Positions 1 through 17,098 are shown, numbered from the stretch's first letter. The stretch is DNA of 27,500 bases from Neocallimastix lanati (nom. inval.) (GCA_016946835.1 JACVTC010000008.1:835001-862500), one strand, 5' to 3'. Notes: a model not told the origin generated them from the sequence alone. Program-made: numbers and translations.

Positions 1-216
1 AAATTATTTATATTTAAAAATTATTTATATGAAATTAAGACATAAACTTTAAATGATAATAAATAAAAATTTAGACCTATTATATAATAAAATCTTATAT
101 ATGAAATTTACCTTATTTTATTTTATTTTATTTTTTTTTTTTTAATGGTAACAAATAAAATTTTCTTGTTAATGGTAACAAATGAAAAATTTAATAAATA
201 ATAATAAATTATTCAT

Positions 217-252
<36 letters not shown>

Positions 253-599
253 ATAATTTTTAAATATCATTTTATATTATAAAAAATTATGATTATGATA
301 TTTTGATGATATTAAACAAAACATCATATTAAAAATATTTAGGTAATAATATATATGAAAAAGAAAAATAATTTATATTAAATTCATATAATAAAATTAT
401 ATAGCAGAAAGTATGATAAAAAAAAAAAAAGATGACATATTTTATTAATTATGTTGCATTTAAAAAATTTTTATAACTGAAATAATATATCATAATTTAT
501 TCATACACTTATTTTTTTTTTTTTTTTTTTTTGTATTCTTATATATTACATTAAATAATAATACAATATAAAAAAATTTTTTTTTTTTTTTAGTAATAT
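1..599. other. AT-rich intergenic sequence, no gene seen
   Basis: Simple A/T sequence with an A-tract at about 218-250 and several T-tracts, the last ending just before the ATG at 600. Minus-strand open frames here are translations of homopolymers (runs of Lys, Tyr, His, Leu) and are not supported. The T-tract plus TTTAG just before 600 resembles an intron acceptor, so a further upstream exon of the next gene cannot be excluded. Confidence 0.6.
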
Positions 600-5815
<5,216 letters not shown>

Positions 5816-5932
5816 TAATTTAAAAAATATGTTTAGTTAATCAATTTTTTTTTAAAAAAAAAATATATATATATATATTTTATTTTATTTTTTCTAATAT
5901 ATATATATGTATATATATATAAATTTATACTA

Positions 5933-7123
5933 ATGAAAAGTGTTAAAGAAACTTACATTGAAATTACAGGTAATGATCCAATTCCATTTGAAAAAATTTC
6001 TAAAATAGCTAATCGATCAGTCTGTTTAATAGTGTATAAAGAAAAAAAAAGCGATAAAAATGATAAAAATGATAAAAATGATAAAAATGATAAAAATGAT
6101 ATTACAGGATCAGGTTTTTTCATTAAACTCTCAATTCCAACATCAAAAAATTCAATGTATTCAATGTATGGTTTACTTACCAATAATCATATCATTAATG
6201 CTAAAAAACTAAATGATAAGGATTTTGAATTTTATATCTACTTGGAAAATCAAAAAGAGAAATATAAGATCAAACTAGATGATTCTAATTTCAAATTTAC
6301 ATCAAGATTTATCGATGTTACATTTATTCAGTTATCAAATGAACTTATCCATCTAATAAAACCAAAATTTTTACTTCCAGATAATAATATTTGTAATATA
6401 GATGATCCAATTTTTATATTTCAATATCCATTATTACAATCAGAAAATGAACAATCAGAAAATGAACTTTCTGCCTCCACTGGAAAAATAATAGCCATAT
6501 CAGGTTTTAATTATGAACATGATGCAGCAACAAAAAGTGGATCCTCTGGTTCTTTTCTTATAAATTCAAGAATGAAAGTTGTCGCTATACATAAATCAAA
6601 AGAAGAAACGAGACCTAATGTCAAATTAGCTACACAATTCAAAATAGTTGAGTATGCTATAGGAGCATTATATAATGGAAGATTAATAAGTACCATTAAT
6701 CAACCTATATCTATAGCTAAAAATTTAAGTGACGAGGAATTAAATAAATTAAAAGAGCATGGATTAGAACCATGCAAAATAATTAGTTCAAAAACAAATA
6801 AAGAAACAAAAAAATATGATAACTTATTATTTAAATGCGTAAAAACTGAATACTCTCTTAAGTTATTTTTTTATAGGTCAAATCATGCATGGTATTGGAC
6901 AACCATGATTCCAAAGGATTACACTTTAAATTCTTTGAGAAAGCTAGATTGGAGAATAATTATACCACATGAAACCATAAATCAAGACAAAATATATTAT
7001 AATAATGAGAAATTAAGGGGTTATCATAATGTACTTATAAAATGGCTTAAAATAACAGAATTTATGTATTTATGGAATTTTAACGATATTAAAGATAAAT
7101 TACCATTTTTAGATATACAATAA
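5933..7123 (+). CDS. Trypsin-fold serine protease with unknown C-terminal domain
   Basis: An intact 396-residue frame. Residues about 24-235 resemble a chymotrypsin/trypsin-fold peptidase: GSGFFIKL (59-66) opens the barrel, TNNHII places the catalytic His at 86, SRFIDVTFIQL the Asp at 128, and KSGSSGSFLI the nucleophile Ser at 205 with Gly203 for the oxyanion hole. AIHKSK follows, as the S1 pocket strand does in this fold. A DKN repeat (residues 41-56, encoded by a 9-nt GATAAAAAT repeat) sits in a surface loop. Residues 240-396 are an unrecognised domain with several Trp/Tyr residues (HAWYWTTMIPKDY; LDWRIIIPHE). No signal peptide or membrane segment is visible, so it is probably intracellular and is not a digestive enzyme. 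It follows the ankyrin gene by about 115 nt on the same strand and may be its 3' end, in which case the ATG at 5933 lies within an intron. Substrate unknown. Confidence 0.78.
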   Translation: MKSVKETYIEITGNDPIPFEKISKIANRSVCLIVYKEKKSDKNDKNDKNDKNDKNDITGSGFFIKLSIPTSKNSMYSMYGLLTNNHIINAKKLNDKDFEFYIYLENQKEKYKIKLDDSNFKFTSRFIDVTFIQLSNELIHLIKPKFLLPDNNICNIDDPIFIFQYPLLQSENEQSENELSASTGKIIAISGFNYEHDAATKSGSSGSFLINSRMKVVAIHKSKEETRPNVKLATQFKIVEYAIGALYNGRLISTINQPISIAKNLSDEELNKLKEHGLEPCKIISSKTNKETKKYDNLLFKCVKTEYSLKLFFYRSNHAWYWTTMIPKDYTLNSLRKLDWRIIIPHETINQDKIYYNNEKLRGYHNVLIKWLKITEFMYLWNFNDIKDKLPFLDIQ

Positions 7124-7412
7124 TAAAAATAAAAAAAAAAAATAAAATAAAATAAAAAATAATTTTTTTTTATTTAATTATATATAAATTATTTTAAATG
7201 TAACTTATTCGAAGTGCATATTTATTTAAAAGGTTATTAACACATAAAAGTTTTTTTTTTTTTTTTTATTATTATTATTATTATATTTAATATATTTTAT
7301 TATATTCAATGTTATATCTAATTTTTTTTTTAAAAAAAAAAAAAAATGTTAAAACCTCATAATAAATATATTTTTTTAAAAAATATTTATCACTAAATTA
7401 TTTATAATTATT

Positions 7413-7464
<52 letters not shown>

Positions 7465-9060
7465 TATAAAATAAATAAATAAATAAAATAGAATAAAATA
7501 AAATAAATAGTGTAGTACTATAAAAGAGTCAAGTATTAATAAAAATTAAAAATTAATAAAGATGAAACAATTTTTTCTGCCTTAAAAAAATTTATATATA
7601 TAAAAATGTGTAATATATGTTACAATTAATGTTGAAAATATCAAATTTAGATTATTAAAATTATTAAACAGTATAAAATGCATTATTTATTAATAAACTT
7701 TATATAGATTAAAAAAAAAAAAAAAAAGTCACAAATATGAACACATTAATGTTATTTTAATATTTATGTTAAATATATTAAAAAAATGCACGTATTTTAT
7801 GTTATATTTGATATATATGTAAATTTTGATTAAAATATAGTTTATATTAATAGATTTAACATATATGTTATATGTGTTATATTTATTCTGTTTTTAACAA
7901 TATATTCAACATATTTTAAATAAATGCATTCATTTTTAAAAAATTGAATGTCAATTTTTTTTTTTAAATAAAAAGTTCAAATGATGAAAATTAAATATAA
8001 TTCATAGATCTATTCAAAATAAAGCCTTTGATTTTTGGTTTAAAAAAATTAATCATATAAATTTCCAAAATTGTAATAATTTTACCATTAATAATTGAAA
8101 ATATATATAAAACTGAATTAAAAGGAATCCTTATAATTATTCAATCCAATTATTTTGAATAAATGACCTTAATTATTAATTAATTTTAGCGATATCCATA
8201 TATTTTTAATGATCGTATTATTTATTTACCATATATTAATAATTAAAAACGTTTTCTTTAAAAATTTCTATATAAAGAAATAATGTCCTTTTTTTTTTCT
8301 CTCTTTTTTTTTTTTAATCAATCCACCTTAAGAAATAGCAATTAATATATTCTGTGAATTTAATATTATTAACTTTTGTTTATTAAAATAAATAGTTTCT
8401 TATTTACTAATATTAATTAATCATTAGTTAGTTATTTAGAATTTATATATATAAATATATATATAAAACTCATTGAATGATGATGTTTAATGTGTTTTAC
8501 ACACAATAAAATAAATAGATTTTTGATATTAAAAATAAACTTTTTTATTTTTTATTTTTTATTTTTTATTTTTTTTTTTTATTTATTATATGTAATACAT
8601 CAATATATTAAAGTTTAAATAAATGAATATTTAAAATAAAAATTTATTTTTTATGATTTTAATTTGGTTTTTATAATGGGATTAAATGACCTATAATCAT
8701 TTTACATTTGGAAACTTATAATAGATAATAATAGAAAATATATAATAACAGACACATGATACATAACATAGAAATCAATCAACTTTTTTTTAAATTAAAA
8801 TATTAATAAAGACCTTTACAGCTAATATAAATAACAAATAATAAAAAATAATAAATTATCAAAAAATAACTATTAAAAAAAAAAAAATTCATATTTCATT
8901 GAAATGACATTAGCGCTGAATATTTTTAATATATGTAAATAAAATGAAAATTTCAAATATTAAATCAAAGAATTTTAATATTTATAATATAATATAATAA
9001 AACAATAAAATAAATTATATAATATGAAATAATAAAATTATATATGAAAATTAATAGTAA
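7124..9060. other. AT-rich intergenic sequence, no gene seen
   Basis: Nearly pure A/T with a 35-nt A-tract followed by (TA)n at about 7414-7468, other homopolymers and a run of ATTTTTT-like repeats at 8541-8580. Neither strand shows an open frame with protein-like composition. The first part must contain the 3' UTR and poly(A) site of the protease gene; AATAAA-like strings are too common here to pick one. Confidence 0.6.
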
Positions 9061-9079
9061 TCAATGATATTTACAATTA

Positions 9080-9390
9080 ATAGCTTAGTGTTAGAAGAAG
9101 TTTAGATGCAAAAAGAAAAGAAGAACTCACTGTCAAAAGAGGAAGTAACTAAAGCATCAATTTCACAGATTATTGTAGATAAATATTTATATTAATAATA
9201 ATAATAAATGCTATTTTTACGTAGTAAAAATAACATTTTTTCTTTATTTTGTATTTATTTATTATTAACAATAAATAACTACATTAAATATCTAATTGAT
9301 ATGCCTCGGGTGTTTAATTAATAAAGGTTATTCCGTCCTCGTGAGAATTAAGAAGCCTTTATAATAAAAGACCGGGTAGATCTATTATAA
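9080..9390. other. G+C-richer relic of unknown origin
   Basis: Two patches (9085-9180 and 9300-9385) are clearly richer in G and C than their surroundings, as only coding or transposon-derived DNA is elsewhere in this window. The first can be read on the plus strand from an ATG at 9103 as about 29 Lys/Ser-rich residues. The second can be read on either strand only with stops. The decamer ATGCCTCGGG at 9301 also occurs at 15691 in the non-LTR element fragment, but the flanks do not clearly match. No family is recognised. Confidence 0.3.
9212..9232. repeat. Perfect 9-bp inverted repeat with 3-nt loop
   Basis: TATTTTTAC, loop GTA, then GTAAAAATA. It could form a hairpin or be chance in A/T-rich DNA; no neighbouring gene suggests a function. 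Confidence 0.4.
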
Positions 9391-9570
9391 AATTTATATT
9401 AAAAATAATATTTAATGAATTTCCAATGAAAAGTTTATTTAATATATTTCTTCCTAGTTATTAATATATTTTCATATTTAATAGGTTACCAATTTTTTAT
9501 TTTATTTTTATTCAATCTGTACTTTAATTATATTCAATATTCTACTATTTATTTTTATTTTATTTAGTTT

Positions 9571-10294
<724 letters not shown>

Positions 10295-10298
<4 letters not shown>

Positions 10299-10765
10299 TT
10301 ATTCTTAAATAAATCTTTTTCATTTATTTTTGTTATTTTTTTTGAAAAGGTCATTATTTTTATCTTTTTAATAAATTTAAACTTTTACACATGTAATCAA
10401 AACTATTACATTGTCATATTGTAATATATTATTGCTTAAATTAATACATATATTAATAAATTAAATGGATACAATAAATCAGTACTATAATAAAATATTA
10501 AATATTATTTGCATTTGTTATGCGATAAAAATCACACTTATTAAAAATTAAACTTTAAATATATTAAAATATATTAATAATATATGAATTGGAAAAATGA
10601 CATAGTAAAAATTAAATATTAAATATACTTTAATATATGTGTTTATATGTTATTAATATTTTACATTAATTAAATAATAAAATATGAGTAATCATAACTT
10701 TTTTTTTTTTATTTTTATTTATTAATGTATGGAAAACTTATGAATACAGTTTACCATGCTTTAAA
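10295..10765. other. AT-rich spacer, no gene seen
   Basis: Lies between the ATT block and the minisatellite. It has no protein-like frame, RNA gene or repeat of note. Confidence 0.55.
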
Positions 10766-11538
10766 TTAATAAATAATAAATAATAAATAATAAATAATAA
10801 ATAATAAATAATAAATAATAAATAATAAATAATAAATAATAAATAATAAATAATAAAAAGAGTATTTATTAATAAATAATTAAATAATAAATAATAAAAA
10901 GAGTATTTATTAATAAATAATAAAAAAGAGTATTTATTAATAAATAATAAAAAATAAATAATAAAAAGAGTATTTATTAATAAATAATAAATAATAAATA
11001 ATAAAAAGAGTATTTATTAATAAATAATAAATAATAAATAATAAAAAGAGTATTTATTAATAAATAATAAATAATAAAAAGAGTATTTATTAATAAATAA
11101 TAAATAATAAATAATAAATAATAAATAATAAATAATAAAAAGAGTATTTATTAATAAATAATTAAATAATAAATAATAAAAAGAGTATTTATTAATAAAT
11201 AATAAAAAAGAGTATTTATTAATAAATAATAAAAAATAAATAATAAAAAGAGTATTTATTAATAAATAATAAATAATAAATAATAAAAAGAGTATTTATT
11301 AATAAATAATAAATAATAAATAATAAAAAGAGTATTTACTAATAAATAATAAATAATAAATAATAAATAATAAATAATAAATAATAAATAATAAATAATA
11401 AAAAGAGTATTTATTAATAAATAATAAATAATAAATAATAAAAAGAGTATTTATTAATAAATAATAAATAATAAATAATAAAAAGAGTATTTACTAATAA
11501 ATAATAAAAAGAGTATTTATTAATAAATAATAAATAAT
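10766..11538. repeat. Higher-order minisatellite of AAATAAT and GAGTATTTATTAATAAAT units
   Basis: The array opens with a 7-nt repeat, (AAATAAT)n. From 10860 it contains 17 copies of GAGTATTTATTAATAAAT (two carry TACTAAT instead of TATTAAT), at 10860, 10901, 10928, 10968, 11008, 11048, 11081, 11142, 11183, 11210, 11250, 11290, 11330, 11405, 11445, 11485 and 11511. Spacing follows a nested pattern (41, 27, 40, 40, 40...) that starts again at 11142, so a super-repeat of 282 nt is visible. Each unit contains the perfect 16-nt palindrome TATTTATTAATAAATA. There is no coding potential. Confidence 0.95.
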
Positions 11539-11697
11539 TGAATAATAATTTGGTTGTTAATAATTATTATTAATATAATTATTACTATTATTATGATTAT
11601 TTATTAATAATCAAAAATACAAATCAAATTTCTTTTTATAGTTTAATTAATTATCAAAATTAATTAATACATTTTTTATTTTATTATATAAAAATAT

Positions 11698-11757
11698 AAA
11701 TAATAAATAATAAATAATAAATAATAAATAATAAATAATAAATAATAAATAATAAAT
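11698..11757. repeat. Second (AAATAAT)n tract
   Basis: About 60 nt of the same 7-nt repeat that opens the larger array 160 nt upstream, without the GAGTATTTA core. Confidence 0.9.
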
Positions 11758-13210
11758 GATCATTCATGATTTAATTTTTTCAATATTTCTTATTAATAAT
11801 TAATAAATAATGAATTGATTATGATCATTTATTATTTATTTTTTAATTTAATTACTAGTCATATTTAATTTTTTAATGATTTTTTTTTTTAATGTGGAAT
11901 GATTCCTTCAATAAATTCAATGTGATGTGAAATTTGGAGGCAGGCGTTCAAATTCATATTAAAAAATAAAAAATATTAAAAAATATTAAAAAATAAAAAG
12001 AATGATTAAATTAATTAATTTTAAAAATTGATATGAAATGAATCTAATTATGAAAATAAAAAATAAAAAATAATAAAAATTGATGGCCATGAAATATTAA
12101 ATAAAATCTTTTCTAAAATACAGCAACAAAAAGAAAGAAAAAGAAATATTGAATGAAAAAAAAATAAAAATAAAAAAAAATAAAATAAAATTAAAAAGCC
12201 TCATATTTAAAATAATTTTTAAGATTTTCTTTATATGAAATTTTTTTTACTAAAAAAGAAAAAAATTATTAATAATAAGATTAATAATAATAAAAAATAC
12301 AGAAAATCTTTTCATTTCATTGATATTCAATAGCAATAAAAATTTATTGAATTTATTTATTCTATATCATTATTTTATTTTATATATACATTTTATATTT
12401 TTATTATATATATTCTATTTTATTTTATATTTTATATATATATTTATATATATTTTATTCTATTTTATATTTTATTCCTATTTTATATTTATATTTTATT
12501 TTATGTATATATTTTATTTATATATTTATATATATTTTATTTTATTTTATTTCATATTTTATATATATTGTATACATTGAAAATAATATCGTACATTTTT
12601 ATTAAATAGAAAAGATGAATGTTTTACAAAATATATTCCATTAACTTCACTATAGAAAATTGTATTACAGATTTATTTATTATTTATTTATCAATTCATT
12701 TATTTATTTATTATTTATTCAACTATTTATTTATTTATATTATTAAAGTTTATTATTAAACAAATAAATTAATTTAAATAATAATATATTATAAAATATA
12801 TTAAATAATATTATTAGTATATACATATTAATATAATTAATATATTGATATCTATTTAAAATAAATTAATCTATTTATTAAAAGTCAAAACATAAATATA
12901 TTATTAATATATTAATATGAATAATATTAAAAATTTTTTTATTTTTTATTTATAAATCAAAAAACATAGAAAAAAAATTTTATTCCTTTTTTTTTTTTTT
13001 TTTTATTATTATTCTTTTCTTTTCTCGATTGTACATAAATAATTAAAATAATTGCATAATAAAATCATATTATTTTGTCATCCGTTTTTTTTTTGTTTTT
13101 TTTTATTTTAATTTTTAAATATTTAATTTTTAAATATTTAAGAATTTTATATTTAATAATGGAATAATGGAATAATAATAAATAAATAATTGAATAATAA
13201 ATAATTGAAT
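11758..13210. other. AT-rich sequence with TTTTATAT-type simple repeats, no gene seen
   Basis: Contains imperfect ATTTTATTTTATAT repeats at 12360-12570 and ATTT repeats at 12670-12740. The Tyr/Phe/Ile-only frame over the first of these is a simple-repeat artefact. A short G+C-richer patch at 11930-11955 has no recognisable meaning. Confidence 0.6.
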
Positions 13211-13218
13211 AATAATAA

Positions 13219-13236
13219 GAGTATTTATTAATAAAT
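13219..13236. repeat. Dispersed single copy of the minisatellite core
   Basis: The exact core GAGTATTTATTAATAAAT of the 10.8-11.5 kb array, again followed by AATAATAAATAAT-type sequence, about 1.7 kb away. Confidence 0.85.
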
Positions 13237-13851
13237 AATAATAAATAATAATTATTAATAAAAATAATAAATATAATTATTTTTTTTTATATAATAGAAT
13301 TATTAATATATTATTAATATAATTATATTTAATATTATTAATATTTCTTCATGTACCTATAAAAAAACAAAAAATTTTCTTATGTAGTTTAAAAAAATTT
13401 TATATAAAAAATTTTTCTTTTGAATTTAAAAAAAAAAAAAAAAAAAAAAAAGATATATAATTATAAATAAATAGTATATCACAAAATTATAATAAATAAT
13501 AATTGGAAAATAAATTGTACAAATAAAACTAATATTTTTTTTTTTTAAAAAAGTTGATAACTTTAGTTAACAGACTAAAAATAAAAAAAGTAAAGGATAT
13601 TATTTGTAATTAATATATGATTGATATATAAATTAAAAATAATATTTATAAAAAACAGTTATAATAACAGATAATAATAATTAAATACAAACAATAATAA
13701 TAATAAAAAAAAAAAAAAGATACTTAGTTAAAAAAGAAAAAGAGGAAAAATCAAGAAATAACAATAAATATTATAAAAAAGGATATTAAATTATTAAAAG
13801 AAAGTTAAAAATAATAAATTTTTATCTATTATATACTTTTTTTTATTCATA

Positions 13852-14346
13852 ATGATAGTCGATTGGTTTATATTTTTATTAGTTTGCTACGTTGTTGTTG
13901 ACTTTTTCTGTATTAATACTACTATAGAAGAAGATGATAGTGATGGTCGCCTTCGCAATTTAACCGCTGTGGTAGTTATACCAAATGATGCCAATGAAAA
14001 TAAACCAGAAGACGATTTACCTCCATATACACCACCAACTCCAAAGACACAAGCTGCCTTTGCAGATTTACCACCTTCTTATGATGAAACCTGGGATATA
14101 ACAGAAACTAATATTAATGAAAATACTATTAGTAGAAATAACACTATAAGAAATAATACCAACACTAATAATTCAATTAATGATAATAATGTTAATAGTA
14201 CAATTAATAATAATATTAATAATAATGCTGAAAATAATATTAATATAAGAAATTTACCAGCATATAATGTTAATATTAACTCACTACCGGAAGTAGTTGT
14301 TAATCCTGTTAATCCTAATAATAATCAAGCTCCTCAAGTAGCATAA
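13852..14346 (+). CDS. Small membrane-anchored protein with three PY motifs
   Basis: An intact single-exon frame of 164 residues. Residues 1-22 (MIVDWFIFLLVCYVVVDFFC) are hydrophobic with no charge beyond two Asp, fitting a signal anchor or single membrane span. An acidic patch EEDDSDGR follows. The Pro-rich segment holds LPPY (56-59) and PPSY (74-77); a third motif, LPAY, lies at 135-138. L/PPxY motifs bind WW domains, notably those of Nedd4/Rsp5 ubiquitin ligases, so a role as a membrane adaptor for ubiquitin-dependent trafficking is a reasonable inference. Residues 85-134 are an Asn/Thr/Ile low-complexity linker. Codon use in the non-Asn parts is more G+C-rich than the flanks, supporting a real gene. 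No homologue is recognised. The ATG follows about 300 nt of A-rich leader, and the gene is isolated. Confidence 0.75.
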   Translation: MIVDWFIFLLVCYVVVDFFCINTTIEEDDSDGRLRNLTAVVVIPNDANENKPEDDLPPYTPPTPKTQAAFADLPPSYDETWDITETNINENTISRNNTIRNNTNTNNSINDNNVNSTINNNINNNAENNINIRNLPAYNVNINSLPEVVVNPVNPNNNQAPQVA

Positions 14347-14973
14347 TTGCATATAATTATTTTTTTTAATCATATTCTTTTTTTTTTTATTTTTTAATTC
14401 AAAAGGAATAAAAAAAAAAAAAAAGAAAAACTACTTGAATATGTTTAAAAAAAAAAAAAATTAACAGTAAAAAATTTAAAAAGAACAAAAACATGATAAA
14501 CCAAAAATCATTACATAAATCCTTATATCAAAATAAAGTCATAAGTAGAAATCCTTATATCAAAATATGGTCATAATATAAATATATAAGTAGACAAAAA
14601 TTTATTATTATATATATTAATAATGTTATATTATATCCATTTTATACTTATTATTAAATAATTATACAGTGTAATATATACCTATCAATATATTTTAAAC
14701 TATAATTATATTAATATTATATATTGAAAGCATTTTTTTTTTCAAACTTTTATATTATTATCGCAAGTCAAAACATTTAAACAAATATATATATACCATA
14801 AATAAATATGTATTAGTTATATAGTTAATAGTTATTTTATATATAAAGTGTTATATGTATATATATATTTTTCTTTTAATTTTTTTCATTATTTTATATA
14901 TTATATATATAAAAGGAATATATGAAAAAATTAAAAGGAAAAGAGAAACAGAAAGAATTATTTATAATATACC

Positions 14974-15019
<46 letters not shown>

Positions 15020-15095
15020 ATTTTGACAAAATCTATTATTTATTATAATTAATATCGTCTTTATTTATATTTTCATATAAATAAATCATTACTAA

Positions 15096-15133
<38 letters not shown>

Positions 15134-15255
15134 AAATACATAAGTAAAATTAAAATAAAAATAGTATGTCTATATTCTTTTCAGTTTTTTTTTTTTTTTT
15201 TGAATTTTTAAAAAGAATATTTTTTTTTTTTTTTTGTTTTTTTGGTAATTTTTTT
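14347..15255. other. AT-rich intergenic sequence with homopolymers
   Basis: Holds the 3' flank of the PY-motif gene, A-tracts at about 14977-15018 and 15097-15127, and several T-tracts. No supported gene. Confidence 0.6.
14517..14576. repeat. Two-copy tandem repeat, about 32-nt unit
   Basis: AAATCCTTATATCAAAATA..GTCATAA occurs twice in a row with a few differences (AAAGTC versus TGGTC). Confidence 0.8.
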
Positions 15256-15263
15256 AATTTACA

Positions 15264-15858
15264 GAGAGTATTATATAGAATTAAGTTCTAATTCTGATAG
15301 TAGTAATGAAGTTTTATAATATTAATAATATTAACAATAGAAATAATATTGTTAATAATAGTAGAAATAGTAATAGTGAAAATAGAAATATTAATATTAG
15401 TGATAATGAAAATTATAATATCGTTATATCGTTACTTCCAATTTAGTGAATAGTTCGATTATTCATTTAGTGAAAATCGTGGTAATTTAAGTAATTTTCT
15501 GAATAAGTGTGTAAATATATAAGTGACGTGGTACCGATGATATAACTTTCTTCTTGGTGGAAGGGAAGCAGATATAATAGATTTAAATTATAAAAAGGAA
15601 TGGAATATTTTGTTTAAGAGCCAAATCATTTCTGGTGATTATTCAAAAACGCCGTTCTTGGTGCGATTTGTGGCTCTCTTTACAGAAATTATGCCTCGGG
15701 CTAGTACTCGACAAGGGTTACTATTCCGAAAGTTTAAGCGCAAACTAACCAGGAGCGTCAATGCTGAAAATGCAGTAAGACAGGCTAGCAGGGCCAATGC
15801 CTTTGAAGGAGAAGACCATAATTTCTTTCATATAGTTAATTCAAACCCTAATCCATAA
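15264..15858 (+). pseudogene. C-terminal fragment of a probable non-LTR retrotransposon (piece A)
   Basis: The piece opens with YYIELSSNSDSSNE in one frame, passes through an Asn/Ser-rich stretch (NINNRNNIVNNSRNSNSEN) in another, and after stops near 15440-15537 resumes as an open frame from 15538 to the TAA at 15856-15858. That last part, about 106 residues including LLGGREADIIDLNYKKEW, MPRASTRQGLLFRKFKRK and a C-terminal HIVNSNPNP, is basic and much more G+C-rich than anything around it. I do not recognise the domain itself. It is tied to the non-LTR class only because piece B (16385-16755) ends where this piece begins. No methionine starts the long frame except the internal one at 15691, so this is a fragment and not a gene of its own. 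Confidence 0.4.
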
Positions 15859-16096
15859 GGAGGTGAGGTTCGTTGCCTATGAACTTTTTTCTGAATTTAT
15901 TTATACACTTATTTTTGATTATTACTTTTTATTTCACGTTAACTATTTTATTTATTATTATGTTCATATTGGACAAGTAATATTTATTTATTTTATTAAT
16001 TCTGTGTTTTTTTTATTTTTTATTAAAATTAAAAGTATTCATGTATTTCATATAAGTATAAATAAATAAAGATTAAAAGTTCTCAACAATTGCGGC

Positions 16097-16156
<60 letters not shown>

Positions 16157-16384
16157 TATACATAATATTTTATTTCATGTATTTTATTATTTTTTTTTTC
16201 TTTAAATTCATGTAACTTTATTATTATTATAAATTAAATAAAGTTTTCTCTAAGTCAAAAAAAAAAAAAAAAAAAAAAAAAAAATTAGTTTTATTATAGG
16301 CATTAATAATATATCTTTCTTTTTTTTTTTTTTTATTGTAATTTTTGAACTAAAAAAAAAAAAAAAAAAAAACTCTCAAAAGCT
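15859..16384. other. AT-rich sequence with long A-tracts
   Basis: Includes an A-tract of about 41 nt (16100-16140) followed by (TA)n, a second A-tract at about 16258-16284 and a third near 16352-16370. They lie downstream of piece A and could include a retrotransposon poly(A) tail, but such tracts are everywhere in this window. The 68-residue frame starting at 15863 is Tyr/Phe/Ile filler. Confidence 0.5.
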
Positions 16385-16755
16385 AAAAACGCAGTTATTT
16401 ACAAGGAGAATGATTTTGGTTTTATTTCAGAAATCAAAAACTTAATACTTCAATGTCCTAAGTATCAGTAGGAATTCTTTATGGATTTCTCGAATTAGAT
16501 GTGGTTTTAAAGTTGACATTTAAGTATTTTCCATTAAAAGAAAAATCGTCTCAGAAGATTGCCCTAAATGTTGCCCATGTTGTGGTGTTAGTGTTCCCTA
16601 GCTTTTCTCATTGGATCTTTGCCTGTAAAGAATTTGGAAATTTTACAGAAATAATTCTTTACCTTTTCTTGATGATCTCTTTTTGAAGTTTTGCAATAAT
16701 AAAAATCTTTGGATGTATCTTATAGATTCAGAAAAGGATTATATATAATAATAAT
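16385..16755 (+). pseudogene. Zinc-knuckle region of a probable non-LTR retrotransposon (piece B)
   Basis: Frame pieces read KAKNAVIYKENDFGFISEIK, then LILQCPKYQ, and after frame changes EDCPKCCPCCGVSVP followed by SFSHWIFACKEFGNFTEI, and finally KFCNNKNLWMYLIDSEKDY. The Cys pair CPCC (16571-16582) and the H-x4-C of SHWIFAC (His codon 16609-16611, Cys codon 16624-16626) match the CCHC finger found after the reverse transcriptase in LINE-type ORF2 proteins. Several stops and at least two frame changes make it a relic. The end, SEKDY, matches the opening YYIEL... of piece A, which lies 1.1 kb upstream instead of downstream. Confidence 0.45.
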
Positions 16756-17049
16756 AATATTTATTATTTTATATTGAGTGCTCTTCATGAAGAAGAGGAA
16801 TTTTTTTTTTTTTTTTTTTTTTTAGACAGGGAAGAGAAAAGAAAAAAAGGAAACCTTTGATTTACTATGAATCTTTTTTTCTGAACATAATCTCAATAAA
16901 TGGTCCAAAAAAAATAATAAAAAAAAAAATAACTTCTTCTTAAAAATTTATAAAAATATTTGTACATAAAATAAAAAAAATAAATAAATAAAATAAATAA
17001 ATAAATAAAAATAATAAATACAGAATTAAAAAAAAACCAAAAAACAAAA

Positions 17050-17098
<49 letters not shown>

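Noticed and set aside
5953-6696. Minus-strand frames opposite the protease
   Set aside because: Antisense shadows of a domain with a complete catalytic triad on the plus strand.
10860-11528. CRISPR-like array of regularly spaced repeats
   Set aside because: Spacers are themselves AAATAAT repeats and not unique sequences, and the genome is eukaryotic; it is a minisatellite.
11930-11960. Possible tRNA T-arm (GGCGTTCAAATTC)
   Set aside because: No matching acceptor, D or anticodon arm can be drawn in the flanks.
12320-12580. 86-codon Tyr/Phe/Ile frame that could be a membrane protein
   Set aside because: Generated by TTTTATAT-type simple repeats, with almost no codon diversity.
14855-15052. 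65-codon frame with a poly-Lys run
   Set aside because: A-tract artefact with no protein-like segment.
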